Notes: generated from the sequence alone by a model not told the origin. DNA of 64,000 nt from an uncultured Sphingomonadaceae bacterium (GCA_947495985.1 CANMBD010000002.1:62001-126000), one strand, 5' to 3'. Positions 8,607 through 16,974 are shown, numbered from the stretch's first letter. Translations and numbers: made by a program.

Positions 8607-9485
8607 TTAACTGGCCAGCGCCCGGCCCGGGTGCATTCCATCGACATAGCCCATGAACGGTTCATGGATGGAATAGCCAAGCAGCTCTTGCGCGCGCTTC
8701 GGCAAGGCTGCCGCTTTCTCTGGTGGCACCGCCAATAACATGGTCTCTAATGGCCGCATCCAGCCCGGACAATATTGCGGCGTTACGATCAACCGTGAGC
8801 TATCCGAACGGTTCGCACCGCCACGATGCCATAAATTCCCTTTGGCAATCATCAAGGAGCCAGCGGGCATGACCGCCTTGACCGCATCGGGATGCGCACC
8901 AGGGTCATCATTATCCTCCAGCAGAGATGTGTTAGAAAAATGGGACGATTCATTCGCGCCTTCCGGTTTCACGGGCCCCCATTTATGGCTGCCGGGAATA
9001 ACCTCGGTCGCTCCATTGTCTTCGGTCATCGCATCGATAGTCCAGAATGTGCTCACCCCGAGCGCCTTGCGCGGCATTTTCTGGCGGCAATGGTCATCGT
9101 CCATATGCCAAGGCTGCACGGTTTCGCCCGGATGCAGGTTGATCGCAAGGCAGGCAGAGAGCAGACAGGATTCACCCAATTCGCGTTCTGCAAATGCGAG
9201 TTGCAAGGGGTGCGTGATCAAATCCGCAAATATCGGATCCTTGCCCAGCATGGCATAAATGCGGTTGGATTGAACCCCTTCAAATACGTTCCGCCCGCGA
9301 ATATCAGCTTCGATAAAGGGTTCTAGCGCTGCGCGTTGCTCCGCCACTTGGTCCGCAGGCATGATTCCGGGGAAAATCACATAACCATCGGCTTCATATT
9401 GTTCCCAGCATTGTGCGAAGCTTCTCCCACCTAAATAGGGTTCCAATGCGGCCTCGTCGGCTGCTGCTATTTTCTGTTCCATCAT
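8607..9485 (-). CDS. Phytanoyl-CoA dioxygenase (PhyH) family oxygenase
   Basis: This 292-residue protein belongs to the PhyH family of Fe(II)/2-oxoglutarate-dependent oxygenases. The metal triad is readable: the HxD part is in QPWHMDDDH (about His127 and Asp129). The distal histidine is in NLWHRGGANRS, followed by the arginine (SSRLIV) that binds 2-oxoglutarate. An acidic stretch DNGATEVIPGSHKW is the family's usual core strand. The family includes halogenases and hydroxylases with very varied substrates, so the reaction is not assigned. It is 40 bases upstream of the two thioredoxin-fold genes on the same strand and probably co-transcribed with them. Confidence 0.85.
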   Translation of the reverse strand: MMEQKIAAADEAALEPYLGGRSFAQCWEQYEADGYVIFPGIMPADQVAEQRAALEPFIEADIRGRNVFEGVQSNRIYAMLGKDPIFADLITHPLQLAFAERELGESCLLSACLAINLHPGETVQPWHMDDDHCRQKMPRKALGVSTFWTIDAMTEDNGATEVIPGSHKWGPVKPEGANESSHFSNTSLLEDNDDPGAHPDAVKAVMPAGSLMIAKGNLWHRGGANRSDSSRLIVTPQYCPGWMRPLETMLLAVPPEKAAALPKRAQELLGYSIHEPFMGYVDGMHPGRALAS

Positions 9486-9561
9486 AGGCCGATTATGGCA
9501 GAAAACAGCGGTTTAGGCAATTTCTGGCGGTGACGCTACGGCATTGCTATCAGCGGGCTTG

Positions 9562-9951
9562 CTAATGCCGCTCGATCAGGTCCCATTTATTGCCAAAGGG
9601 ATCGCGAAAGACGACCACCTTGCCATAGCTTTCGACTCGCGGTTCCTCGATAATGTCGACGCCGGCACGCTCCATCAGCGCGAAATCCGTGTCGAAATCA
9701 TAGGTTTCAAGGAACAGGAATACCCGGTTACCGGCTTGCTCACCAATGACTTCTTCCTGCGCTTCATTGCTGGCTTTGGCCAATAACAACCGCGTTTCCG
9801 TGCTGCCCGGAGGCGCCACCAGAACCCAGCGCTTGTCTTCGGAAAGCTCAGTATCCTCAATCAGATCAAAGCCCAACAAGCCAACATAAAAGGCAATGGC
9901 TTGATCATAATCCGGCACCACCAGTGAAATAGCGGAAATAAACTGCGTCAT
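9562..9951 (-). CDS. Glyoxalase/bleomycin resistance (VOC) family protein
   Basis: This 129-residue protein has the paired beta-alpha-beta-beta-beta modules of the vicinal oxygen chelate fold. It opens with ISAISLVVPDYDQAIAFYVG and ends with VVVFRDPFGNKWDLIERH, the standard closing motif. A glutamate in the last strand and other candidate metal ligands are present, but VOC proteins range from metalloenzymes to drug-binding proteins. The start at 9951 (MTQFISAI) is preferred because the longer reading frame would run into tRNA-Trp. Confidence 0.8.
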   Translation of the reverse strand: MTQFISAISLVVPDYDQAIAFYVGLLGFDLIEDTELSEDKRWVLVAPPGSTETRLLLAKASNEAQEEVIGEQAGNRVFLFLETYDFDTDFALMERAGVDIIEEPRVESYGKVVVFRDPFGNKWDLIERH

Positions 9952-9982
9952 AGTGTTGGACCGCCAATTGATCGGGAAAAAG

Positions 9983-10058
9983 TGGCAGGGGCGCACGGGA
10001 TCGAACCGTGGGCCTTCGGTTTTGGAGACCGACGCTCTACCATCTGAGCTACACCCCT
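9983..10058 (-). tRNA. tRNA-Trp (anticodon CCA)
   Basis: The reverse strand folds into a full cloverleaf of 76 nt. The acceptor is AGGGGTG with CGCCCCT (one G-T pair). The D-arm is followed by the anticodon loop CTCCAAA carrying CCA and by the T-loop GTTCGATCC. The discriminator is G and the CCA end is encoded. In many alphaproteobacteria this gene sits directly upstream of secE; here four genes lie between them. Confidence 0.95.
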
Positions 10059-10312
10059 ACACAGGCCGGTCAATCCCAGTCTGAATCAACCAATGGCCGC
10101 GCATTAGCGATATGTGCCGCCAAGAGCAAGCGTCATTCTACGCCCTTTGCAAACGGCGCGTCCACAGCCTTCGGAATCGCAAACATAGTTAATTTTTTTC
10201 GAATCCTGTTTACCGAGCGAAAGAAGAGGTGGTTTACCCGGCTATGGGAAAAGCAATCTGTCGGTGCACACCCAAGTATCGATACGCCATCGTAACTACG
10301 AAGGAGTTTCCT

Positions 10313-10684
10313 ATGACTCATGTACAAACTCAAAATGTAAAAAATCAGCCCGCAATGACGCCCTATACATTCGCAGCGACGGAAGACCGTTGCGCGCCGC
10401 GTCACAAGGTCGCGATCCCTGCAAAAATGCGCTTTTCCGGTTCGAGCAGTTTTGACACGGAAGTCGCGAATATATCACTGGCCGGCTTTGCCTGCGATGC
10501 CTTGCTACAGGCCCACCCTGGCACCAGATGCTGGTTGGCTTTGCCCGGCCTGGCTCCCTTGGAAGCAGAAGTTATTCACCGTAGCAATCTCGGCCTCGGC
10601 TGTGCGTTTCGCGACATGCTGAACCCTGCTGTCCTTGACCGTTATATTTCCAGCTACCCGCCCCGCGCATCGGTCCCGGTCTAA
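10313..10684 (+). CDS. PilZ-domain protein
   Basis: This small 123-residue protein is made almost entirely of one PilZ domain, the common receptor domain for cyclic di-GMP. The arginine-rich switch RCAPRHKVAIP is near residue 25. The second binding motif reads NISLAG, matching the (D/N)xSxxG consensus. Both halves needed for c-di-GMP binding are present. An AAGGAG ribosome binding site precedes the ATG at 10313. Single-domain PilZ proteins often adjust motility, adhesion or polysaccharide secretion through a protein partner, which cannot be identified here. A GGDEF-EAL protein is encoded at 21349 in the same window. Confidence 0.85.
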   Translation: MTHVQTQNVKNQPAMTPYTFAATEDRCAPRHKVAIPAKMRFSGSSSFDTEVANISLAGFACDALLQAHPGTRCWLALPGLAPLEAEVIHRSNLGLGCAFRDMLNPAVLDRYISSYPPRASVPV

Positions 10685-10745
10685 CCCGTTCCCACGGCAC
10701 GCCTGTGATGCTATATCCTGTCTCCAAACTGGTCCGGAGAATGAT

Positions 10746-11309
10746 ATGGCAGATGCCTCCCCCACGAAAACAGGCAACCAGGCAGGCGTAAAACCCGAGC
10801 CGCTGAAAGTCCTGCGTATCTTCCGAAAAGAAGATGCGCAGGACTTTGGCGATGCCGGGCACATGTCCTATGTCGATGATGCGCCGGTCATCCTTGACGG
10901 GCTGACCAAGATGGGCGAAGCCGGCGTCGCCGATGGCTATAAAGGCACCTGCCTGTTCAGCGGCTTTGGTTTCTCTCTCCATCATTTCTGGTTCAAGCCC
11001 GGCTATCCGCTTCCACTTCACAGCCATGACAGCGATTGCCTTTACTACATCATCGCTGGAGACATCCGGATGGGTACCGAAGAAATGGGCCCGGGCGACG
11101 GTTTTTTCCTGCCTGCGGAAACGCCTTATACCTACACTATTGGAGAGAAAGGCGTCGAAATACTGGAATTTCGTACAGCAGAGGATTTCAACATCCAGTT
11201 TAAGGGTCAAACCGAGGCTTATTGGGAAAAAATGCTGGAGAAGCTGCGCAACGAGCGACCCAAGTGGAACGAAGCCCTGCCGCCAAGCCGGGATTTCCGA
11301 AACGCTTAG
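10746..11309 (+). CDS. Cupin-domain protein
   Basis: This 187-residue protein carries one cupin barrel. The first conserved motif reads PLHSHDSDCLYYIIAGD, giving the metal-binding H-x-H. The second motif is present as G-D-G-F-F-L-P-A-E-T-P-Y-T-Y. The N-terminal 50 residues are hydrophilic and family-specific. The start at 10746 is supported by GGAG eight bases upstream. It converges on the Rieske oxygenase gene with no intergenic space. The enzyme class is open: similar proteins range from small-molecule dioxygenases to binding proteins. Confidence 0.75.
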   Translation: MADASPTKTGNQAGVKPEPLKVLRIFRKEDAQDFGDAGHMSYVDDAPVILDGLTKMGEAGVADGYKGTCLFSGFGFSLHHFWFKPGYPLPLHSHDSDCLYYIIAGDIRMGTEEMGPGDGFFLPAETPYTYTIGEKGVEILEFRTAEDFNIQFKGQTEAYWEKMLEKLRNERPKWNEALPPSRDFRNA

Positions 11310-12530
11310 CTATTCAGCAGCCTCCAGCTGCGGCACGAATATAGCATCCAGCTCGCCATCGTCAGCCTTGATCAGCCTGTCGACCCATTGATGGAAAGCC
11401 TGCCCACCGCCTTCGTTGCGGCCAAACCAGACCTTGTCGAGCATCCCGGATTGCAGCGATTCATGCTGCCGTTTTCCAGTCTTATAGTCTTCCTCAGCCA
11501 CCACGGTTTCAAGAAAAGCAAATTGATCGTGCGCGCCCTGCCTGACTTCGTCATCCGTTGGCTCGTGCTCCATCACGTAAAACTGTGTGGTGAAGCTTTC
11601 ACCAACAGTCTTGCCGGGGAATAGCTGGGATATCATGGCACCGCGTCCACCACCGCCGTAAAAACTCGCAATCGAGATATGCGGGAAGATCGTCCACACG
11701 CCCTGAAGCAGCGCGTCGATCGGCCAGTCTTTTTCATCGATCTCGGTGAGGTCGACTTGTTCATCGCTGCCCGTCTTCTGGACGAACTTTGACGGCGAAG
11801 AGAGCCGCTGGTGCGGACCCCAGGCGAAATAATTGGCCCGGTTGAAGAAATCGGCCCCGAATGTGTCCTTGTGGAGCACCGGCAAATGATAGAAATCCAG
11901 ATAACCGTCATAAGCGGTTTTCCAGTTGGGCCCTGGAATCGTGCGCTGTTCAAACAAGTGCCAGGTCTTGAAACCGAAATGCTCCAGCAGCTCATCATAG
12001 CCACACAGATAAGAGGCAATATCGAGAGTGCTTTCCAAATCGAGCGTTGCCCAGATCAACCCGGCGCGCTCCAGTGTAGGGAATTTCTTCAAACAGAAGG
12101 CCGCTTTGTCGACAGTGCCAAAGTCCTTGGGCGACGCCACTGCCAGCAGGTCACCATTATTTTTGAACGTCCAGCCATGATAGCCGCAGGTAAAGCGCGA
12201 TGCCTTGCCACTGCCCTGTGCCACCGGATTGCCGCGATGGGTGCAGCTGTTGAGAAAGGCTTGGGCAGTACCGTCTTTCTGACGGGTGACGAGAACCGGT
12301 ATGCCGGCAATTTCCATTGCCTTGTAGGAGCCCGGTTCCGGCAACTCACAAGACGGCGCGACCATCAACGGCAGGCGTTTGAAAATGCGTTCTTTTTCCT
12401 GCTCAAACCGATCTTCGTCCGTGTAATCGGAAGCCGGTACTGCAACCACATCGTCGACCAGTTCCATCGTATCCGCTGCGCCATGTTTCACCAGCGAACG
12501 GGTCATTTCGAGTAATTTTTGCCGTGACAT
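11310..12530 (-). CDS. Rieske-type aromatic ring-hydroxylating oxygenase, alpha subunit
   Basis: This 406-residue protein has a Rieske [2Fe-2S] domain with ligands in CTHRG (Cys96, His98) and CGYHGW (Cys115, His118). A catalytic domain follows with the mononuclear iron motif DGYLDFYHLPVLH. Such enzymes insert oxygen into aromatic or aliphatic C-H bonds using electrons from a reductase and sometimes a ferredoxin. No beta subunit, ferredoxin or reductase gene is adjacent, so it must use partners encoded elsewhere. The ATG at 12530 is preceded by GGAGGAGAACATT; the upstream in-frame ATG at 12554 has no comparable site. The substrate is unknown. Confidence 0.88.
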   Translation of the reverse strand: MSRQKLLEMTRSLVKHGAADTMELVDDVVAVPASDYTDEDRFEQEKERIFKRLPLMVAPSCELPEPGSYKAMEIAGIPVLVTRQKDGTAQAFLNSCTHRGNPVAQGSGKASRFTCGYHGWTFKNNGDLLAVASPKDFGTVDKAAFCLKKFPTLERAGLIWATLDLESTLDIASYLCGYDELLEHFGFKTWHLFEQRTIPGPNWKTAYDGYLDFYHLPVLHKDTFGADFFNRANYFAWGPHQRLSSPSKFVQKTGSDEQVDLTEIDEKDWPIDALLQGVWTIFPHISIASFYGGGGRGAMISQLFPGKTVGESFTTQFYVMEHEPTDDEVRQGAHDQFAFLETVVAEEDYKTGKRQHESLQSGMLDKVWFGRNEGGGQAFHQWVDRLIKADDGELDAIFVPQLEAAE

Positions 12531-12615
12531 AATGTTCTCCTCCGGGCGATCCACGTCGCGTGCGAGGACTGTCGCCTATTTGCCGGTCTTTTATCATCAT
12601 CCGGCACAGGAAAAA

Positions 12616-13029
12616 CTATTCTTTATGCTGAGACTCTTTTTCGGCCACAGTATCTGGGGCGATTTCCGGAGCAGGATCTGGCTCATTGCGCGTCCATATC
12701 CATGTACCGCATATCAGTGCGGCCGCGACGGGAATAAGATTCCAAGGCATTTTCAGGAATATAAGCGCGATCACTATGCTCACAGCAAAGGCGGCGATCG
12801 CGGCCCGCTTCCCGCGCTTGGTAATAGCCCGTCTGTCCCGCCAATTACGAATATGCGGGCCAAATACATGATGGTCGAGCAACCATGCTTCCAGTCGCGG
12901 GCTGCTGCGTGCAAAACAAAAGGCAGCAAGAATAACGAAGGGCACTGTCGGCAAAAGCGGCAGTACGATTCCGATGCTGCCCAGTGCCAGTGCGGTAAAG
13001 CCGCCAGCCAAGTAGAGGTGCCGTGTCAT
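12616..13029 (-). CDS. DUF454 (YbaN family) inner-membrane protein
   Basis: This protein of about 137 residues has an N-terminal GSIGIVLPLLPTVPFVILAAFCFARSS segment, of which GIVLPLLPTVPF is the DUF454 hallmark. A W-L-x-H-x-x-F-G-P-x-x-x-x-W motif follows, as in YbaN. Two to three hydrophobic segments indicate an inner-membrane protein. The tail is charged and acidic. No function is established for the family. The start at 13029 is tentative because the upstream Shine-Dalgarno sequence is weak and an alternative ATG exists at 13101. Confidence 0.8.
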   Translation of the reverse strand: MTRHLYLAGGFTALALGSIGIVLPLLPTVPFVILAAFCFARSSPRLEAWLLDHHVFGPHIRNWRDRRAITKRGKRAAIAAFAVSIVIALIFLKMPWNLIPVAAALICGTWIWTRNEPDPAPEIAPDTVAEKESQHKE

Positions 13030-13097
13030 AGCAGGCGGTATCGTATATCGCAGCGCGCTCGGCAATCTATTTCCCGCCGGAGGTGAAATCCGGCGAT

Positions 13098-14279
13098 TCA
13101 CTGCACCTCAGGTACGGCGGGGCGGGCAAAGCGCAGGATCAGATATCCAAGCAAGCCCGACACCAGAGATCCGCTGATCACGCCAAGTTTCACCGTTTCA
13201 ATCTGCGCCGGATCGACAAAGGCAAGGTTGCCGATAAACAGGCTCATCGTGAATCCGATGCCAGTGAGGCAGGCAAGGCCATAAAGCTGCATCCACGAAA
13301 CCCCCATCGGACGCCGGACCAGGCCGAGTTTGGTCGCGATAAACATGAAGCCGAAAACGCCAACTTGCTTGCCGATCACGAGCCCTGCAGCAATGCCAAG
13401 GGCGAGCGGGGCAAAAAGATCACTGATTTGCAGGCCCGCCAGCGAAACACCCGCATTGGCAAAGGCAAAAATCGGCAGCACCATGAATGCCGTCCAAGGG
13501 TGCAATATATGCTCCAGATGCTTGAGAGGCGAACTACCATCTTTGGCATTGAGCGGAATGGACAGCGCAGCGATAACGCCGGCCAACGTCGCATGGACAC
13601 CTGATTTGAGCACACATATCCAAAGAAATGTGCCGACCAGAATATAGGGCGCGACCCGCACCACGCCCAAGCGGTTCATCAGGATCAGGACAGCAATCCC
13701 GACCGCGGACAGCATCAGCGAAAAGCTTGATACATCGGCGGTATAAAATAGCGCGATGATGATGATCGCACCGATATCGTCGATAATCGCAACGGCGAGC
13801 AACAATATCTTGAGCGACAATGGCGCATGTTTGCCGAGCAGGGCCAATACGCCCAGAGCAAATGCAATGTCCGTTGCTGCCGGGATCGCCCAACCGTTGA
13901 TATTCTCCGGGACGCTCCAGTTAAAATAGAGAAATACCAATGCCGGAATTGCCATGCCGCCAATCGCAGCAATGGCCGGCAAAGCCGCCTTGTTGAAGCT
14001 GGACAGCTCTCCTTCGAGTATCTCACGCTTCACCTCTAAACCGACAAGGAAAAAGAATATCGCCATCAGGCCATCGTTGATCCACAGGGACAACGGCTTG
14101 GCTATTTCCAGCGCACCGAATTGCGCTACAACCGGGATATTGAGAAATGCCAGATAATAAGGACTAAACGCACTATTCACGGCAATCATTGCCAGCAGGG
14201 CCGCTACAAACAAAACAATACCAGCACTGGTTTCGCGCGCGAGAAACTCCGCTAACGCCGTCCGCATTTTTCCAGCCAT
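13098..14279 (-). CDS. nhaA: Na+/H+ antiporter NhaA
   Basis: NhaA exchanges two protons for one sodium ion and supports pH and salt homeostasis. The 393-residue protein has about 12 membrane segments. The ion-binding aspartate pair lies in AIIDDIG (Asp167/Asp168), and the accompanying aspartate is in AATDIAFALG (Asp137). The FFFLVGLEVKRE motif near residue 78 is also characteristic. Length and motif order match the family closely. It may be co-transcribed with the DUF454 gene downstream. A sodium-tolerant, possibly marine, lifestyle would fit but is not shown by this gene alone. Confidence 0.95.
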   Translation of the reverse strand: MAGKMRTALAEFLARETSAGIVLFVAALLAMIAVNSAFSPYYLAFLNIPVVAQFGALEIAKPLSLWINDGLMAIFFFLVGLEVKREILEGELSSFNKAALPAIAAIGGMAIPALVFLYFNWSVPENINGWAIPAATDIAFALGVLALLGKHAPLSLKILLLAVAIIDDIGAIIIIALFYTADVSSFSLMLSAVGIAVLILMNRLGVVRVAPYILVGTFLWICVLKSGVHATLAGVIAALSIPLNAKDGSSPLKHLEHILHPWTAFMVLPIFAFANAGVSLAGLQISDLFAPLALGIAAGLVIGKQVGVFGFMFIATKLGLVRRPMGVSWMQLYGLACLTGIGFTMSLFIGNLAFVDPAQIETVKLGVISGSLVSGLLGYLILRFARPAVPEVQ

Positions 14280-14321
14280 AAATAAGCTTTCATGAAATAA
14301 TAAGTTGAACCTAAAAAAATT

Positions 14322-14356
14322 GGGGCAGTAGCGGAAAGAGGGAAAGCTACTGCCCC
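14322..14356 (-). terminator. Rho-independent terminator of the DUF465 gene
   Basis: An 11-bp perfect stem is formed by GGGGCAGTAGC (14322-14332) and GCTACTGCCCC (14346-14356) with a purine-rich loop. On the reverse strand it is followed by AATTTTTTTAG, so it terminates transcription coming from 14552. Confidence 0.88.
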
Positions 14357-14384
14357 AGGTCGGGGGGGTAAAGAGTTTGGATGC

Positions 14385-14552
14385 CTAAGCAGATGTGCGC
14401 ATCACACCTTGTCGTAATTCCGATATGCGGCTCTTGAGGGTCTGCCGCAGTTTTTTCATGGCACGGAGTTGATTTCCATCCCACTTCGGTTTTGAAATCT
14501 GTTTATCGAGCTTGCGATGCTTTCGGATCAGACTGTTTAAATATTGTTTCAT
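14385..14552 (-). CDS. Small DUF465 (YdcH-like) protein
   Basis: This small basic protein of about 55 residues (up to 62 if the ATG at 14573 is used) has the DUF465 pattern. It starts YLNSLIRKHRKLDKQI and has a second helix rich in lysine and arginine ending RISELR. Members of this group are short helical hairpins of unknown function, often found near stress genes. AAGG at suitable spacing supports the ATG at 14552. It has its own strong terminator and is divergent from the OxyR-like gene. Confidence 0.65.
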   Translation of the reverse strand: MKQYLNSLIRKHRKLDKQISKPKWDGNQLRAMKKLRQTLKSRISELRQGVMRTSA

Positions 14553-14678
14553 GTCTTGCCTTGTTTTTATCATCTTTGCTTCGGTTGACCTTGATATTGC
14601 AAAAGGTTGATGATATTTCCAATCGAATGAAAATTGGATAATCAATAGATAACATCTATCATAAAAAAGGTGCCCCCA

Positions 14679-15602
14679 ATGCCAACTTTACGCCAGTTCC
14701 AATATCTCGTTGCTGTCGCCGATCATCGGCATTTCGGCCGCGCCGCACAAGCGGCTGGCGCCTCACAGCCAACCTTGAGCCATCAATTGCGCGCTCTGGA
14801 ATCACGCCTTGGTGTCACGCTGGTAGAACGCCGTACCCATGGCGCAGAGCTGTCGCCGATTGGCCGCGAAATTGCCGAACGTGCCAGACGGGTACTTGTA
14901 GAGGTGAAGGATATTCGTGATTTGGCGGAGCGCGCCAGCGAGAGCCTGGCCGGGACATTGCGGTTCGGCGTATCGCCCACATTGGGCCCATATTTAATGC
15001 CGCCCGTCATCGCAGCCCTACACCGCGCGCAGCCTGATCTGCGCTTTTACATGCGTGAAGGAATCCCAGATCTACAGGCGATGGAACTGGTCAAAGGTGC
15101 AATAGACATGTTGCTTGGCCCGCTACCGATTGAAGGCGAAAACCTGACCATCGAGCCGTTGTTCCGTGAACCGCTTTTGCTGGTTGCGCCGCCGGATCAT
15201 CCGCTCGCGGGGCAGAAAAAAGTCGATAAAGCGGATCTATATAATGCGCCTGTGCTCAGCATCGATCGAAGACACCATATGCACCGCGATGTTACCGAAC
15301 AATGCCATGCGCACGGCATGCATCTTTTGCAGGATTATGAGGGCACCAGCCTCGACAGTGTCCGCCAGATGGTTGCATCGGGCCTCGGCCTCGGCATATT
15401 GCCCGCACTCTACGTCCAGTCTGAAATCACTCATGGGGATGATATAGCATTGCTTCAGGTCGACGGGTGGAAGGCTTCACGCAGCATCGGTATTGCCTGG
15501 CGCAGCGGTGCAGGCTTTGCCGATGAATATCTATCGGTCGCGGGCCGCATTGCCGACGAAGCAAAAATCCTGTTAAACAAGATGGTCCCTCAGGAGCATT
15601 GA
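14679..15602 (+). CDS. LysR-family regulator, OxyR-like but without the peroxide-sensing cysteine
   Basis: This 307-residue regulator starts PTLRQFQYLVAVADHRHFGRA, the OxyR-type winged helix-turn-helix, and has the OxyR-like effector domain. In E. coli OxyR the sensing pair is Cys199 and Cys208. Here the equivalent segment reads DRRHHMHRDVTEQCHAHG: the resolving position is kept (Cys209), but the peroxidatic position is histidine or methionine. I see only this one cysteine in the whole protein. It may therefore respond to something other than peroxide or not be redox-switched. The start at 14679 is chosen for its AAGG spacing and fit to the family. Its stop overlaps the start of aat (TGATG), so the two genes are coupled. 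Confidence 0.85.
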   Translation: MPTLRQFQYLVAVADHRHFGRAAQAAGASQPTLSHQLRALESRLGVTLVERRTHGAELSPIGREIAERARRVLVEVKDIRDLAERASESLAGTLRFGVSPTLGPYLMPPVIAALHRAQPDLRFYMREGIPDLQAMELVKGAIDMLLGPLPIEGENLTIEPLFREPLLLVAPPDHPLAGQKKVDKADLYNAPVLSIDRRHHMHRDVTEQCHAHGMHLLQDYEGTSLDSVRQMVASGLGLGILPALYVQSEITHGDDIALLQVDGWKASRSIGIAWRSGAGFADEYLSVAGRIADEAKILLNKMVPQEH

Positions 15603-16483
15603 TGGCGATCGACATAGACTTGTTACTGAAGGCTTATGCGTCCGGCATTTTCCCGATGGCCGATGCACGCGATGATCCTGAGACATTTTGGGTAGAGCCG
15701 AAGACACGTGCGGTTCTGCCGCTTGATGGTTTCCACATGTCGCGTTCGCTGCGCAAAACGATTCGGTCTGACCGTTTTCAGGCCACCAGTGACGAGGCAT
15801 TTGCAGATGTAATTTCGATCTGCGCCGAGTCTGCAAATGACCGGCGTGAAACATGGATTAACGCAGATATCGAAGAAGCCTTTTGCACGCTGCATCGACA
15901 CGGTCGGGCCCATAGTGTGGAATGCTGGCTGGTTGGTGAGAATGGCAATCGCTCGCTGGTCGGCGGCCTGTATGGCTTGGTGATCGGTGGCGCTTTTTGC
16001 GGGGAGAGTATGTTCTCCCGCTCCCGCGATGCATCCAAAGTGGCTCTCGCCTGGTTGGTGGCACGGCTGATTGTCGGACGGTTCAAGCTGCTCGATTGCC
16101 AGTTCATGACTGATCATCTGGCGTCACTCGGCGCCATTGAAATCAGTCAGTCGGATTATCTTGAGCAGCTGCGCGCGGCGCAGGATTATTGCTCACCGGC
16201 ATTTTCGGCAATTAAATCGCCAATGGGGTCAGCTGACTCAGGTACGGGCTGTGGCGCACTCTCCGGAACAGGTTCCACTGGCACAGGCACAGGCACTGAC
16301 GGCGTTGTTGGCACGGGCGCGACAAAATCGGCTTCGGTTTCGGCGCCGTCATTTGCGGCGCTCGATGGGCTGTTGGCAAGATTGGATGAGGATGAACGCG
16401 GCGCGGTCGGGTTGGCCGAATCCTCTGGCGGGTTTTCTTCGCCGGGAAAGTTCATCGCACAGCTTTTGACCCAGACATCGTAG
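15602..16483 (+). CDS. aat: Leucyl/phenylalanyl-tRNA--protein transferase with an unusual C-terminal extension
   Basis: Aat adds Leu or Phe from aminoacyl-tRNA to proteins with N-terminal Lys or Arg, marking them for ClpS/ClpAP. The core matches the family: LLLKAYASGIFPMADAR at the start, the W-V-E-P motif near residue 32, and GGLYGLVIGGAFCGESMFS near residue 125. LLDCQFMTDHLASLGA is near residue 165. This core ends near residue 205. A further 85 or so Gly/Ser/Thr-rich residues follow because the frame stays open through the antisense of the DUF2155 gene, overlapping it by 298 bases. That tail has no family precedent I know of. It may be tolerated read-through after loss of the original stop codon. 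Confidence 0.88.
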   Translation: MAIDIDLLLKAYASGIFPMADARDDPETFWVEPKTRAVLPLDGFHMSRSLRKTIRSDRFQATSDEAFADVISICAESANDRRETWINADIEEAFCTLHRHGRAHSVECWLVGENGNRSLVGGLYGLVIGGAFCGESMFSRSRDASKVALAWLVARLIVGRFKLLDCQFMTDHLASLGAIEISQSDYLEQLRAAQDYCSPAFSAIKSPMGSADSGTGCGALSGTGSTGTGTGTDGVVGTGATKSASVSAPSFAALDGLLARLDEDERGAVGLAESSGGFSSPGKFIAQLLTQTS

Positions 16484-16974
16484 ATAGGATGCTCCACCAC
16501 ATTCAGCGACGGTGATTCGCGAAACAACCAACCGGAAAAAACCTTTTGCCATTGATCGTCGCCCTGACGCGTGGCCGGCCGGTCATTAACAAACAGCTGC
16601 ACAAAAGCGCCCTGTTCCGGGGTCAATTCCCACGGTGCGGTGCGTTCGCAAGCACGTAGACGAACCATCGCGCGGCCAATGCGGATCGACTGCCCTGGTT
16701 TCAACTCCAAATCACGAGTCAAACCATTACGTTTGTTCAGGAAACCCAGAGTTGCGACCCGCTCTTCCATTGGCGTGCCAATTTGCTCGCTAACCGGCTG
16801 GACCAACTCGTCATCATCGGTCGCTTCCAATTCCGCCTTTTCTGCAGGTTGACCTGTATTCTCGTCACCTATGTCATCACCGAACAGACCGCAGCCAGAC
16901 AACAGCAAAGCACCAGCAAATAGAGGTAACAGCCGATTTCTATTAGATGCAGAGATATCGCAGGCAGAAATCAT
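16186..16974 (-). CDS. DUF2155 lipoprotein
   Basis: This 262-residue protein begins with a lipoprotein signal (LLPLFAGALLLSGCGLFG, lipobox LLSGC). An acidic linker precedes the DUF2155 domain. The domain is recognised by L-x-F-L-N-K-R-N-G, the R-A-C-E-R-T-A-P-W-E motif and F-S-G-W-L-F-R-E-S-P-S-L-N-V-V-E-H-P-I-Y-D-V-W. The C-terminal 80 residues are rich in proline, valine and glutamate, likely extended in the periplasm. Its start overlaps the stop of the NDUFA12-like gene (ATGA), giving tight coupling. The function of DUF2155 is unknown. Pairing with a complex I accessory protein is common in this bacterial group. Confidence 0.88.
   Translation of the reverse strand: MISACDISASNRNRLLPLFAGALLLSGCGLFGDDIGDENTGQPAEKAELEATDDDELVQPVSEQIGTPMEERVATLGFLNKRNGLTRDLELKPGQSIRIGRAMVRLRACERTAPWELTPEQGAFVQLFVNDRPATRQGDDQWQKVFSGWLFRESPSLNVVEHPIYDVWVKSCAMNFPGEENPPEDSANPTAPRSSSSNLANSPSSAANDGAETEADFVAPVPTTPSVPVPVPVEPVPESAPQPVPESADPIGDLIAENAGEQ

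Noticed and set aside
10059..10312. Possible riboswitch or leader RNA upstream of the PilZ gene
   Set aside because: I could not draw a convincing conserved fold such as a c-di-GMP aptamer, only the ribosome binding site near the end.
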